From NCBI RefSeq assembly GCF_000212815.1, contig NZ_GL890985.1, positions 1,298,600 to 1,362,599 of the forward strand: DNA of 64,000 nucleotides. Direction: 5' to 3'. Shown in pieces: positions 18,465 to 27,602 of the stretch (positions are counted from its first letter, which is position 1; every line of letters begins with the position of its first letter). The notes beneath the pieces are model-generated. The model saw only the letters and a list, made by a program, of their open reading frames with translations, did not search any database and was not told the DNA's origin. The position numbers and the translations under genes are program-made. The stretch is from Streptococcus sanguinis SK49 (lineage in GTDB: Bacteria; Bacillota; Bacilli; Lactobacillales; Streptococcaceae).

Positions 18465-19650
18465 GGTATTCTCCTTTTTTCACTCCACCAAAGCAGGCAA
18501 ACAAGCCACTGCCAATATGCGTGACGTATTCATTCATCTTATCTTGAGCGCCTAGATTAGTCAGAACTTTGACAAAGCTGTCAGGATCTTTCTGGAAGGA
18601 AAGAAAGAGTAATCCTGTGTCGAACTGACCAGTAGTTTCGTCAATCCCGTCCGAGTAAGAGTAAGACCGACGATATATGGGTTTATCAACCTCCTTGGCC
18701 AGACGGACATGTGAATCCTCTGGCAACAGGTCCAAGTCAACCTCATCAAACTCGTCTTTCTTGCCAAAAGGCGCTCCGCTATCTTTATAGCGGCCAAAAG
18801 TGTTTTCCTGCTCCTGCAGATTGGTCCGATCCCAGGTCTCAAGGAACATCTGGATCCGGCGGACAGCCATGTAAGAGCCACCCTGCATCCAGTCCTTGTT
18901 GTCGCACCAAATGACCTTGTCAAAATCTTTTTCCTTGGTCACATTGGCCGTGCCGTCCTTAAATCCAAAGAGATTACGAGGCGTTGACATCCGGTCTCCG
19001 ATAGCAGCAAAGCCTGACTGACTCCACCTCATAGTGATGGCATTTCTGCCCTTGCGGATTAGATTGCGGACTGCATGAAAGGCCACCTGCTCATCATCTG
19101 CACAGGCCTGAATGACAATATCGCCACCCGTATATTTTTCTTTAAGCTGCTCCTTTGGAAAAGGCGGCAAATCCCGAAAAGCCTTAGGTCGTTTGTCCGA
19201 CAAGCCCATTTTTTTCAGAAAAGAAGCTGAGACCCCAAAGGTCAAAGTCAGTCGATAAGGGGTGAGACCAACAGTTTCTCCAGTATCCGTTGGCGGCAAA
19301 AGAGCATTGGAATTATCTTTTTTGACCAATTCTCCATCTACCAGCTTCTCACTGTAGGCTGTCCAGTCCTTGAAGAGCTGGATAATGGTCCCTCTATCTG
19401 TCGTATGCAAATCCAGAATAACAAAGTAGATATTCTTCTGCATCGGAGTTGTAATACCCGCCTGATGCTCTCCATAAAAGCTGATTTCTTCCTCACCGTC
19501 AGCGAATTTCTTATCTTCCTTGGCCTGATTAGCGAAAAAAGCAGATGCACCAGAGACACCCAGTGCAAGACCAGCGCCTCCAATCCCTGCTTTTTTAAGA
19601 AATTCACGACGATCCATCTTTTTATTAAACCATTTTTCGTCGTTTGTCAT
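18442..19650 (-). CDS. efeB: Dye-decolourising-type haem peroxidase EfeB, Tat substrate
   Basis: A 402-residue DyP peroxidase exported folded, with haem, by the Tat pathway. The N-terminus shows a textbook Tat signal, DRREFLKKAGIGGAGLALG (about 13-31), and an ASAFFA cleavage region. The DyP signature GFKDGTAN lies near 225; the conserved proximal His and distal Arg regions are in DSHVRLAKE and RRSYSYSDG. In EfeUOB systems EfeB oxidises ferrous iron or processes haem outside the membrane. GGGGAG precedes the ATG; four bases separate it from efeO. Confidence 0.95.
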   Translation of the reverse strand: MTNDEKWFNKKMDRREFLKKAGIGGAGLALGVSGASAFFANQAKEDKKFADGEEEISFYGEHQAGITTPMQKNIYFVILDLHTTDRGTIIQLFKDWTAYSEKLVDGELVKKDNSNALLPPTDTGETVGLTPYRLTLTFGVSASFLKKMGLSDKRPKAFRDLPPFPKEQLKEKYTGGDIVIQACADDEQVAFHAVRNLIRKGRNAITMRWSQSGFAAIGDRMSTPRNLFGFKDGTANVTKEKDFDKVIWCDNKDWMQGGSYMAVRRIQMFLETWDRTNLQEQENTFGRYKDSGAPFGKKDEFDEVDLDLLPEDSHVRLAKEVDKPIYRRSYSYSDGIDETTGQFDTGLLFLSFQKDPDSFVKVLTNLGAQDKMNEYVTHIGSGLFACFGGVKKGEYLGQKLFE

Positions 19651-19654
19651 ATGA

Positions 19655-20527
19655 TTACTCCCCGTTTAGAATGACTCCCATTTGTGAAAGAGGCTCACCC
19701 AGTTTGGTCACAGCTTCCGCCAACTCTTTGGTGTCTTCTTTTGTCAATTCTGTATAGAGTTTGTAGTTTTCAGAGTCAGTCATGTGCTTGTCTAAGAGAC
19801 CGTTGACGTTTTTAAACTCAAGTTCCAAGGTCTTAACAAGCTTCTCGTCCTTGTCCTTAATCAATGGCTTAAAGAGCTCAAAAATCTTTTCTGCTCCTTC
19901 AATATTCGCTCGGAAATCATAGAGATCTGTATGAGAGAAAACTTCTTCCTCACCTGTAATCTTGCTGGTCGCCACTTCATTGAGCAAGTCAACAGCGCCT
20001 GTCAGCATCATATCTGGAGTCACTTCAACTGTTGCGATTTTAGCTTTTAGCTCCTTGATATCATTGACCAGCTGATCAGCATAGCTTTCAGTGCCCTTGG
20101 TCGTATTTTGTTCCCACATGATTTTTTCGATGCGGTGGAAACCAGACCAGCCTTCTTCGGTCTTGTTTTCGTCCACATAGTCGACTAAGCGGAAGTCAAT
20201 TTTAACATCTGATTCACCAAAGCTCTCAGCAATCGGCTCCGAGCGCTCATAGGCCATACGGATAAGTGGATATTGCTTTTTAGCCTCATCTAGTTTGCCT
20301 TCTTTAAGGGTGTCACGAAACTTCTCCGTATCTGTCAGGAGCTGATCGATTTGTCCTTGGACAAAAGATTTGTAATCCGCCGTCGCCTTGTCCAATTCTT
20401 TCTGATTGACAGCCGTTTGGCTGCTGGACGCTTGACTGCTTGAGCCAGTCTTGTTTGAAGAGTTGTTGGCTGCACAGCCAGTCAGTAAAATTGCCGTTGA
20501 AAATAGGACGATGCCAAGTTTTTTCAT
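19655..20527 (-). CDS. efeO: EfeO/EfeM-type iron-binding lipoprotein (imelysin/M75 family)
   Basis: A 290-residue lipoprotein with lipobox LLTGC (Cys18) and a Ser/Gln-rich linker. The M75 domain carries the HxxE metal motif in GFHRIEKIMWEQ. It has no N-terminal cupredoxin domain, so it is the short EfeM-like form. It would bind ferric iron at the cell surface and hand it to EfeU. It is the first gene of the operon, with AAAGGAG before its ATG and a strong promoter upstream. Confidence 0.93.
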   Translation of the reverse strand: MKKLGIVLFSTAILLTGCAANNSSNKTGSSSQASSSQTAVNQKELDKATADYKSFVQGQIDQLLTDTEKFRDTLKEGKLDEAKKQYPLIRMAYERSEPIAESFGESDVKIDFRLVDYVDENKTEEGWSGFHRIEKIMWEQNTTKGTESYADQLVNDIKELKAKIATVEVTPDMMLTGAVDLLNEVATSKITGEEEVFSHTDLYDFRANIEGAEKIFELFKPLIKDKDEKLVKTLELEFKNVNGLLDKHMTDSENYKLYTELTKEDTKELAEAVTKLGEPLSQMGVILNGE

Positions 20528-20573
20528 GGTGACTCCTTTGTTTTCTCTCCTAGATAGAGATTATTTCCTGTAA

Positions 20574-20620
20574 ATTATACCAGTTTTTCTCTTATATTTC
20601 AAGAAATTGTCTGACAATTT
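20574..20620 (-). promoter_or_regulatory. efe-tat operon promoter with upstream 17-bp palindrome
   Basis: Minus strand: -35 TTGAAA (20597-20602), 17-base spacer, extended -10 TGGTATAAT (TATAAT at 20574-20579). Immediately upstream lies the perfect palindrome AAATTGTC-A-GACAATTT (20604-20620). Its position just upstream of the -35 suggests binding of a metal- or redox-responsive regulator, which I cannot name. Confidence 0.75.
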
Positions 20621-20645
20621 AATCAAAAACTCTATATTAAGACCA

Positions 20646-22202
20646 TTAAAGCAGCTCTTCTTTAACTTTCCCGATTTCCGTCTTTTTCAGCACCAAGTAA
20701 ATCGTATCTCCCAGATAGAGGCGCGTGCTACCATTGACCGTTTGAGTCTTTCCCTTGTGGACATTCATGGTAATCAAGACCCCATCAGGCAAGTTTAGCT
20801 CATGCACCTGCCGACCAGCAATCTTTTCAGAAACAGGGATTTCAATTAAAGTAGTATCTCCCTGGTCCTCGATACTGTCTGGCAACATTTTTTCCAGCAT
20901 GGCTTCATAGACTGGCGCTCCTTTTAGCAGATCCATGATAATGTAAGCAGTCAGAGTGACCAGTCCCAGCGGCATGAGATTACGGATGTCACCGACCATC
21001 TCTGTGACCAGAATCATGGCTGTCAGTGGAGCCTTAGAAATGGCACCGAAGTAGCCACTCATACCCAGAATAATGAAAATCGGAAATTGCTCCTGAGAAA
21101 TCAAACCTAGCTGCAGACAGATCGCCCCCATTGCTCCGCCCAGAAGTGAACCCAGAGCTAGAATAGGCAGGAAAATACCACCTGGCAGCCCGCTTCCGTA
21201 ACTCAGCATGCTCCAAACAAAACGCAGAACAAAAAACAAGAGCAAGGTTCCCACAGTATAAGGACTAGCGGTCAAAGATAAAATCAACTGATTGCCCCCG
21301 CCTAGCAAGTGAGGCAGGAAATAACCAATCGGAAGAATCAAGGCAAAGGCCAGAATGGGATAATAGGCTTCTGAAATCTTAAACAAGCGACCAAAAAACT
21401 GATAAACTAGCTGAATGTTTAAAATGACTTTCTCATAAATAAAGCCTGACAAGCCCAGCAGCACCCCCATGACTAGGTAAATCCAATACTGCTCCAGTCT
21501 CATAACTAGAATATTATCCGGCATGTCCAGCACTGGTGTTAAGCCAAACATGGAGAGCGAGACAAAGTTAGCGACTAGACTGGCCGCCAGCGTAGAGACC
21601 CAGAAAAAGCGTGAAAAATGACGGTAAACTTCTTCTACTACGAATAGCAGACCTGCTATTGGTGCATTAAAAGCTGCTGCTAAGCCTGCTGCTGCACCGC
21701 TAGCAATGAGCGCTCTCTCCTCAGCGGCACTCAAATTCAGAAATTTAGAGACGCCTTTGCCGCTCATAGCACCCAACTGAATACTTGGTCCTTCTCGACC
21801 TAACATCAGACCGCTTGAAATGGCTAAAATCCCCAATACAAACTTCTTCCAGAGAACACTCCACCAAGAAAGCGACATCAGACCTTTCAGCTCTGCTTCA
21901 ACCTGCGGAATCCCTGAACCCTTGATATTTTTCTCTGACTTTACCAAGCGAGCATTGAGCAAGACGATGAAAGCATAAAGGAACACCAAGGCCAGTAACC
22001 AAATCATAGACTGCTGACTCCTATGGTAGACATCCTGCACTAAGTGAAAGATTTTTTCAATCAGAAAGCGAAAAACGCCCACCACCAGTCCAGCAAAAAT
22101 CCCAACTAAAACACCTCGCAAAACCTGGGAAATAATCGAATGAGTTGCGAAATTAAATTCTCTCTTGATGTCGTCCTCTTTCGAGATAGACTTTTTTGCC
22201 AT
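20646..22202 (-). CDS. ClC-type chloride channel/antiporter with TrkA-C domain
   Basis: A 518-residue membrane protein of the ClC family. Conserved filter motifs are visible: GSGIPQVEAEL (near 97), GREGPSIQLGA (near 137) and a GLPGGIFLPILALG stretch near 350. The last 75 residues form a cytosolic TrkA-C-like domain (VSEKIAGRQVHELNLPDGV). The ATG at 22202, seven bases after GAGGAG, is preferred over the upstream TTG. The gating Glu is present in the GREGP motif, so an H+/Cl- exchanger is more likely than a passive channel. Confidence 0.92.
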   Translation of the reverse strand: MAKKSISKEDDIKREFNFATHSIISQVLRGVLVGIFAGLVVGVFRFLIEKIFHLVQDVYHRSQQSMIWLLALVFLYAFIVLLNARLVKSEKNIKGSGIPQVEAELKGLMSLSWWSVLWKKFVLGILAISSGLMLGREGPSIQLGAMSGKGVSKFLNLSAAEERALIASGAAAGLAAAFNAPIAGLLFVVEEVYRHFSRFFWVSTLAASLVANFVSLSMFGLTPVLDMPDNILVMRLEQYWIYLVMGVLLGLSGFIYEKVILNIQLVYQFFGRLFKISEAYYPILAFALILPIGYFLPHLLGGGNQLILSLTASPYTVGTLLLFFVLRFVWSMLSYGSGLPGGIFLPILALGSLLGGAMGAICLQLGLISQEQFPIFIILGMSGYFGAISKAPLTAMILVTEMVGDIRNLMPLGLVTLTAYIIMDLLKGAPVYEAMLEKMLPDSIEDQGDTTLIEIPVSEKIAGRQVHELNLPDGVLITMNVHKGKTQTVNGSTRLYLGDTIYLVLKKTEIGKVKEELL

Positions 22203-22311
22203 TCCCAATCTCCTCTAACTAGTTGCTTTACCAATATTCTAGCACAAAGCAGGCCTGATAAACAGATAAAATATAAATTTCTTCTTTCAGTTTTCTTTTT
22301 ACAGGCTCTAC

Positions 22312-22338
22312 AAAAAAGTCTGGAAATTATTCCAGACT
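22312..22338 (-). terminator. Terminator of nox
   Basis: Arms AGTCTGGAA (22317-22325) and TTCCAGACT (22330-22338), four-base loop, six T on the minus strand. Confidence 0.9.
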
Positions 22339-22345
22339 CATTTTC

Positions 22346-23722
22346 TTATTTTGCTTTCAAAGCTGCTTGAGTAATGTAGTTGTATGGTTTGTTGAAGTGT
22401 GGCAGGAAGAAGAGATCCAGCAAGGCCAATCTATCAATTGTAACCTTTTCCTGAATAGCCAATGAGAACATGTGAATACCCATAGACATATCTTCTCTAG
22501 AAACCATCTGAGCTCCAAGAACTACACGAGTGTCCTTATCATAGACAATCTTAATTGTAACATCATGATGCTCAACTTTTTCAAGGAAGGTTGGTTTTTG
22601 AGTATCTTTAAACTCAACCACAGCTGGGCTATAACCAAAGCGTTTTGCTTTTTCTTCTGTCAGACCAGTTGAAACCATCTTCAAACCAAAGATTTCGATA
22701 CCGTTAGAACCTTGAACACCGTTAGACTCCAATTCATGACCGCAAGCATTATGAGCTGCTACGATACCAGAGCGCAGGGCGTTAGAAGCCAAGGCGATGT
22801 AGTTTGTATCGTTGATAGAGTTATCGTAGACAGTCGCACAGTCACCAATTGCATAAACATCTTTGATGCTAGTTTCTTGCTTCTTATCCACCAAAAAAGC
22901 ACCATTGCGGAATGTTTCCAACTTGCCAGCACCAAGACCAGTGTTTGGACGGAAGCCAACTGCCAAAACAACCATATCTACATCATAACTAGCCTTATCC
23001 GTTACAATGCGTTCTACCTTGCTTTCACCTTCAATAGCCTGAACAGTTTGACCAAGGGCTAATTGAACACCATTATCTTCAAGATTTTGGCGCATCATTT
23101 CAGACAAGTCGTGGTCATAATAACCAGCCAAGCAAGTATCCACAACGTCGATCAGAATCACTTCTTTACCAAGGCGTTTGAAGGCTTCTGCCAACTCAAC
23201 CCCAATGTAGCCAGCACCTACTACTGCCACACGTTCGATATGTTTGCTCTTGTCTTGCAATTTCTCAATAACATCTGCAGCATTTTGATACAATTTAACA
23301 AACTGCAGATTTTCCAAGGTTGACTTAAATTCCCGACTGTTAGGATCCATTTCAGCACCTTTAATCGGAGGCAGAATTGGCTGAGAACCTGTTGCCAAAA
23401 TCAATTTGTCATATGACTCTACATGCTCTTTACCGTCTACAATAGCTGTAACTTTTTTCGCATCATAATCAATTGACTCAACTGGTGAATTCATATAAAC
23501 TTTTGCGCCTTTTGCTTCAAAAGTTTCTTTATCTGCATAAAAAAGTCCATCTGGCTTGCTGATTTGCTGTCCAATCCAAAGGGCCATTCCGCATGCCAAG
23601 AATGAAATGTTTGAGTTTTGGTCAAAAATAACTACTTCGTTTTCTGCACCATAATTGTCCAACATTGTATTAATACACGCTGTACCTGCGTGGTTTGCAC
23701 CAACTACAACGATTTTACTCAT
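22346..23722 (-). CDS. nox: Water-forming NADH oxidase
   Basis: Flavoenzyme that reduces O2 to water with NADH and so regenerates NAD+ without H2O2. The 458 residues show the N-terminal FAD Rossmann motif [10 protein letters not shown], the redox-active Cys in [11 protein letters not shown] (near 44), the NAD motif [15 protein letters not shown] (near 165), and the second FAD motif [11 protein letters not shown]. It is typical of streptococcal Nox-2. Its own promoter lies in the region shared with divergent apbE. Confidence 0.96.
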   Translation of the reverse strand: MSKIVVVGANHAGTACINTMLDNYGAENEVVIFDQNSNISFLACGMALWIGQQISKPDGLFYADKETFEAKGAKVYMNSPVESIDYDAKKVTAIVDGKEHVESYDKLILATGSQPILPPIKGAEMDPNSREFKSTLENLQFVKLYQNAADVIEKLQDKSKHIERVAVVGAGYIGVELAEAFKRLGKEVILIDVVDTCLAGYYDHDLSEMMRQNLEDNGVQLALGQTVQAIEGESKVERIVTDKASYDVDMVVLAVGFRPNTGLGAGKLETFRNGAFLVDKKQETSIKDVYAIGDCATVYDNSINDTNYIALASNALRSGIVAAHNACGHELESNGVQGSNGIEIFGLKMVSTGLTEEKAKRFGYSPAVVEFKDTQKPTFLEKVEHHDVTIKIVYDKDTRVVLGAQMVSREDMSMGIHMFSLAIQEKVTIDRLALLDLFFLPHFNKPYNYITQAALKAK

Positions 23723-23759
23723 AAGAATAGTCCTACCTTAATTTATAATTTACTAGAAC

Positions 23760-23788
23760 AGTATATCATCTCCTGTGAGCGTTTACAA
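23760..23788 (-). promoter_or_regulatory. nox promoter
   Basis: Minus strand -35 TTGTAA (23783-23788), 17-base spacer, -10 TATACT (23760-23765). The nox ATG follows about 38 bases downstream. Confidence 0.65.
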
Positions 23789-23913
23789 GAAATTTGCTCG
23801 AGATTTTCAAAAATTCTTATACAGCCTAAAAAGCTATACCACCGCTGTCTCATCGCTTCGAAAATACAGCTTTATGCGAAAGTTAATTTTCTGAAAATAT
23901 AACAATTTTAAGA

Positions 23914-23942
23914 TTGTGAAACCGGTATCTTTTTGATATAAT
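23914..23942 (+). promoter_or_regulatory. apbE promoter
   Basis: -35 TTGTGA (23914-23919), 17-base spacer, -10 TATAAT (23937-23942), 38 bases before the GTG start of apbE. Confidence 0.75.
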
Positions 23943-23980
23943 AAGGTTAGAGAGGTTAATTTTAGAAAGGTTGTGATAAT

Positions 23981-24916
23981 GTGGACTTTGCTTCTCGCTC
24001 ACTCCATTTGATGGGGAGTACGATTTGCATATCTCTCTGTCATGAGCGAGCGGAAATACTCTTAGATGAGGCGGTTCAACTGCTTCATCTCTATAAAAAT
24101 CGCTTCAGTGCCAATGATGAAGACTCTGAACTTATGACTATCAATCATCTGGCAGGAATTGAAAGCGTCTCAGTTCACCCAGAACTTTTTGAGCTGATTG
24201 AGCTGGGGAAATATCACAGCCTAGCAGAAGGCAGCCACTTAAATATCACGATTGGCCCTCTCGTCCAGATCTGGCGGATAGGATTTTCAGACGCCCGTCT
24301 CCCAAGTAAGGAGGAGATTCAGCATGCTCTGTGCTTGACTGACCCAAACTTACTTGAGGTGAATCCAGAAAATTGTAGTGTTTTTTTGACTAAGAAAGGC
24401 ATGAAGCTGGATTTAGGTGCCTTGGCTAAAGGCTATATCGCTGATAAGATTAAGGACTATTTGCTGAGTCAGGGAGTGACTTCTGCTCTTATCAATCTTG
24501 GTGGCAATGTCCTAACGATCGGGCAAAATGCAGTCAGCCAGCGTGCCTGGCGAATTGGCATTCAAAATCCCAAGTTGTCACGCGGCAATCACTCAGCTAT
24601 ACTAGCTGTCACCAATCAGTCAGTGGTTACATCAGGAATCTACGAGCGAACCCTTACGGTTGAAGGGCAAAACTACCATCACATTCTGGATCGCAAAACA
24701 GGTTATCCTATCGAAAATCAATTGGCTAGTCTGACCATTGTTTCAGACAAGTCGGTAGATGGCGAAATCTGGACGACTCGTCTATTTGGTGAAAGTCCGA
24801 CATCAATTCTGTCCCAGATTGAACTGCAAGCAGGGATTGAAGCATTGATTATCACCCAAGACGATCAGCTCTTCTGTAGCTCAGGCCTTTTAGAGCAGAT
24901 AATTCCTGCTTCTTAA
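23981..24916 (+). CDS. ApbE-family FAD:protein FMN transferase, cytosolic form
   Basis: Transfers FMN from FAD to a Ser or Thr of a target protein. The 311 residues contain the ApbE signatures LDLGALAKGYIADKI (near 147), INLGGNVL, SGIYER and HHILDRKTGYPI. A GTG at 23981 after AAAGG gives the start; an ATG at 24011 (MGSTICIS) is the alternative. There is no signal peptide or lipobox, unlike most ApbE proteins, so it should act in the cytosol. No Rnf, Nqr or FMN-bind gene is nearby. The probable target is encoded 0.8 kb downstream: a reductase with two DATSGAS motifs at its C-terminus. Confidence 0.92.
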   Translation: MDFASRSLHLMGSTICISLCHERAEILLDEAVQLLHLYKNRFSANDEDSELMTINHLAGIESVSVHPELFELIELGKYHSLAEGSHLNITIGPLVQIWRIGFSDARLPSKEEIQHALCLTDPNLLEVNPENCSVFLTKKGMKLDLGALAKGYIADKIKDYLLSQGVTSALINLGGNVLTIGQNAVSQRAWRIGIQNPKLSRGNHSAILAVTNQSVVTSGIYERTLTVEGQNYHHILDRKTGYPIENQLASLTIVSDKSVDGEIWTTRLFGESPTSILSQIELQAGIEALIITQDDQLFCSSGLLEQIIPAS

Positions 24917-25087
24917 TTCTCAAAAGTGATGAATTTGCTGCCTCACTATGCGATAACTCTATCGCTCTAGCTTTTATAAACAATGCCCATTTAAAAACGC
25001 CCTCTTTTTCTTCAGGTTTTTACTTGCCTCAAGAAAAATAAATGCACTTACGAGGGATTTGTATCTCCATTTCAGAAAGGAAATTTT
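24917..25087. other. Spacer between apbE and the FMN reductase pair
   Basis: It holds the AAAGGAAA ribosome site of the first reductase. No confident terminator or -35/-10 pair was found, so co-transcription with apbE is possible but unproven. Confidence 0.4.
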
Positions 25088-25693
25088 ATGTTAAAACTTA
25101 TTGCAATTGTTGGAACAAATTCTAAACGTTCTACAAACCGGCAACTTCTTCAATATATGTCTAAGCACTTTGCTGACAAGGCTGAAATCGAGCTGGTAGA
25201 GATTAAAGATATCCCAATGTTTAATAAACCTGCAGACAGAAACGTGCCTGAATTGGTATCAGAAATTGCCGAAAAAATCGATGCAGCGGATGGCGTACTT
25301 ATTGGTACACCTGAGTACGACCACTCTATTCCAGCTGTGCTCATGAATGCTCTGGCTTGGCTTTCTTACGGAATCTATCCACTGCTGAACAAGCCAGTCA
25401 TGATCACTGGTGCTTCTTATGGTACACTTGGCTCCTCTCGTGCCCAGCTGCATCTCCGTCAAATTTTGAACGCTCCAGAAATCAAGGCAACTGTTCTTCC
25501 AGATGAGTTCTTGCTTTCGCATTCCCTTCAAGCTTTTGACCAAAGCGGAGACTTGGTAGATCTTGACGTTGTCAAAAAATTGGATGCTATCTTTGATGAC
25601 TTCCGTATCTTTGTCAAAATTACTGAAAAATTGCGCAACGCACAAGAATTGCTTCGCAAAGATGCTGAAGAATTTAACTGGGAAAAATTGTAA
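25088..25693 (+). CDS. NAD(P)H-dependent FMN reductase-like flavoprotein
   Basis: A 201-residue cytosolic flavodoxin-fold protein. The FMN phosphate loop is GTNSKRSTNRQLLQYM (about 9-24) and the family signature GTPEYDHSIPAVLMNAL is near 77. It ends without any tail beyond the fold (EFNWEKL). The next gene starts 17 bases later and begins with the same fold, about 40% alike by eye, so the pair arose by duplication and fusion. They may form a heteromer. Quinone, azo-dye or chromate reduction is typical of the fold; the true substrate is unknown. Confidence 0.88.
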   Translation: MLKLIAIVGTNSKRSTNRQLLQYMSKHFADKAEIELVEIKDIPMFNKPADRNVPELVSEIAEKIDAADGVLIGTPEYDHSIPAVLMNALAWLSYGIYPLLNKPVMITGASYGTLGSSRAQLHLRQILNAPEIKATVLPDEFLLSHSLQAFDQSGDLVDLDVVKKLDAIFDDFRIFVKITEKLRNAQELLRKDAEEFNWEKL

Positions 25694-25710
25694 GATAGGA
25701 GACCGAAAGA

Positions 25711-26961
25711 ATGAAATTTGTTGGAATTGTAGGATCAAACTACGAACAATCATATAACCGAAAATTGTTGGAATTCATCCGCCGTCAGTTCAAAATTAAA
25801 TTTGAATTGGAAGTCTTAGAAATCGATGAAGTCCCAATGTTTAACCAGGATGAAAAATGGGATGAAAGCTTCCAATTGCGGTATTTGTATAACAAAATCA
25901 CACGTGCGGACGGTGTCATCATCGCAACCCCTGAGCACAATCATACTATCAGCGCTCCTTTGAAGAGTCTCTTAGAATGGCTCTCTTACGAGGTTCATCC
26001 TTTCGAAAACAAGCCAGTCATGATCGTCGGTGCTTCTTACTATGATCAAGGAACTTCTCGTGCTCAAGTTCACCTGCGTAAAATCCTAGACGCTCCTGGT
26101 GTCAATGCTTACACTCTTCCAGGCAATGAGTTTTTGCTAGGCAAAGCCAAGGAAGCTTTTGACAATGATGGCAATATCACCAACGAAGGAACTGTGAATT
26201 TCCTTGAAACATGCTTAGATAACTTTATCAAATATGTAGAGGTCGTTTCAAAATTGAAAAAACCAAAACCAATCGAACCTGAAGACTTAGACTGCGGGAA
26301 ACCAATCGCTACGACAATTACAGAAGTTGATCCAGATGATCCAAAATGGGTAGAAAAAGTCGCTGAAATCACTGGTGCTGTTTCTGGTGATACTTATGTC
26401 AAACTCGACCATGGTATCTTGACCGTTAATCAAATTGATATGTTCTTAAAAGCTATGCCATTTGAATTGACATACGCTGACGATAACAACCAATTCCTTT
26501 ACTACAACAACGCCCACCAAGACCCAGACACCATGTTTGCCAAACGTGTGCCACCTCAATCAGGTAGCCGCATGTCAACCGTTCATGGTTCTCTTCCACC
26601 AGCTCGGATGAAAAATGTAGAGTGGGTTATCGGAACACTTCGCAACGGAAATCAAGAATACGTACGTACAATCGTCCCAGGTTCACCTGCAGGCGTTATC
26701 AATACCCACAACTACCAAGCTATGTACTATCCTGACGGATCATACGCAGGTATCAATGAAATCGTCTTTAATTTCCAACCATGGCTTGACTGGTACTTAA
26801 AAGAAACTGGTCAACGTTTGGTTGGAGGCAGCGGATCATTTGCTCCTGCCGGAGGTCATGGAGACGCAGACGCTACTTCTGGTGCTTCTGATGCCGGAGG
26901 TGATGGCGATGGAGGCCACGGAGGCGGAGGAGCCGATGCGACATCAGGTGCTAGCGCTTAA
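25711..26961 (+). CDS. FMN reductase-PAS fusion with C-terminal tandem flavinylation motifs
   Basis: A 416-residue three-part protein. Residues 1-185 are an NAD(P)H:FMN reductase domain (GSNYEQSYNRKLLEFI; ATPEHNHTISAPLKSL). Residues about 215-370 are a PAS-like domain (FELTYADDNNQFLYYN; YQAMYYPDGSYAGINEIVF). Residues 375-416 form a Gly/Asp/His-rich flexible tail holding DATSGAS twice (D387-S393 and D409-S415). This fits the ApbE target consensus Dxx(S/T)GA(S/T), with FMN expected on Ser393 and Ser415. The two copies use different codons, so the peptide, not the DNA, is conserved. With apbE just upstream, covalent FMN loading is the best explanation. The electron acceptor is unknown. Confidence 0.88.
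   Translation: MKFVGIVGSNYEQSYNRKLLEFIRRQFKIKFELEVLEIDEVPMFNQDEKWDESFQLRYLYNKITRADGVIIATPEHNHTISAPLKSLLEWLSYEVHPFENKPVMIVGASYYDQGTSRAQVHLRKILDAPGVNAYTLPGNEFLLGKAKEAFDNDGNITNEGTVNFLETCLDNFIKYVEVVSKLKKPKPIEPEDLDCGKPIATTITEVDPDDPKWVEKVAEITGAVSGDTYVKLDHGILTVNQIDMFLKAMPFELTYADDNNQFLYYNNAHQDPDTMFAKRVPPQSGSRMSTVHGSLPPARMKNVEWVIGTLRNGNQEYVRTIVPGSPAGVINTHNYQAMYYPDGSYAGINEIVFNFQPWLDWYLKETGQRLVGGSGSFAPAGGHGDADATSGASDAGGDGDGGHGGGGADATSGASA
26869..26955 (+). other. Tandem ApbE-type flavinylation motifs
   Basis: Coding sequence for DATSGAS at 26869-26889 and again at 26935-26955, separated by a Gly/Asp/His linker. The codons differ (ACT TCT GGT GCT TCT against ACA TCA GGT GCT AGC). Confidence 0.75.
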
Positions 26962-26974
26962 TTACCTTACAAAC

Positions 26975-27007
26975 AAAAAAGAATGGATGATAAGTCCATT
27001 CTTTTTT
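26975..27007. terminator. Bidirectional terminator between the reductase and tlpA genes
   Basis: Arms AAAAAAGAATGGA (26975-26987) and TCCATTCTTTTTT (26995-27007), seven-base loop. It serves both convergent operons. Confidence 0.9.
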
Positions 27008-27011
27008 CGCT

Positions 27012-27587
27012 TTATTTCATTTCCTTGAAAGCTGCTTCTGCATCAGCATTACTGATAGCACCAAACTGGATTTTTCCGATTTTCCCTTGACTGTCAATGA
27101 GGATTTCAGTTGGGATGCTACGAATCTGATAGGCTTGGAAAATTTCTCCTGAAGTGTCAAATAGAACTGGTACATCTTTATAACCTTGTTCTTGAAACCA
27201 TTTTGGGAATTCCTCGGCAGATTTCTCTCCTTGCAGGCCTGGTGCTACAACTGTCAAGATTTCGAAATCACGGTCCGTTTTACCAGCTAACTCGACCAAT
27301 TCTGGCATACTCTTCTTACAAGGTCCGCACCAAGAAGCCCAGAATTTTAGATAAACCTTCTTGCCTTTATAGTCAGAAAGCTTGACTGTTTTTCCATCCA
27401 TAGATTGCAGAGTAAAGTCAGGAGCCTCTTGACCGACAGCTGCTTGGGTGACTATACTTGTCTGAGCGGTCTCACTAGACGAGCTGCTGGCTGTGGGCAT
27501 AGTCATAGGCTTCTCTTCCTGTTCCGAACAGGCTACCAAAAAGACCACTGCTGACACAGTTGCTAATAAAGTAACGATTTTTTTCAT
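27012..27587 (-). CDS. TlpA-like thioredoxin-fold lipoprotein (CGPC type)
   Basis: Extracytoplasmic thiol reductase of 191 residues, anchored by a lipobox ending at Cys20 (FLVAC). After a Ser/Thr-rich linker, the thioredoxin domain starts near 55 and has the active site WASWCGPCKK and a cis-Pro in IRSIPTEILI. CcdA, encoded 15 bases upstream in the same operon, would supply electrons from cytosolic thioredoxin. A second CcdA/TlpA pair lies 5 kb away beside msrAB; this copy probably serves the same or an overlapping repair route. Confidence 0.92.
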   Translation of the reverse strand: MKKIVTLLATVSAVVFLVACSEQEEKPMTMPTASSSSSETAQTSIVTQAAVGQEAPDFTLQSMDGKTVKLSDYKGKKVYLKFWASWCGPCKKSMPELVELAGKTDRDFEILTVVAPGLQGEKSAEEFPKWFQEQGYKDVPVLFDTSGEIFQAYQIRSIPTEILIDSQGKIGKIQFGAISNADAEAAFKEMK

Positions 27588-27602
27588 ATTTCTTTCTCCT
27601 TT

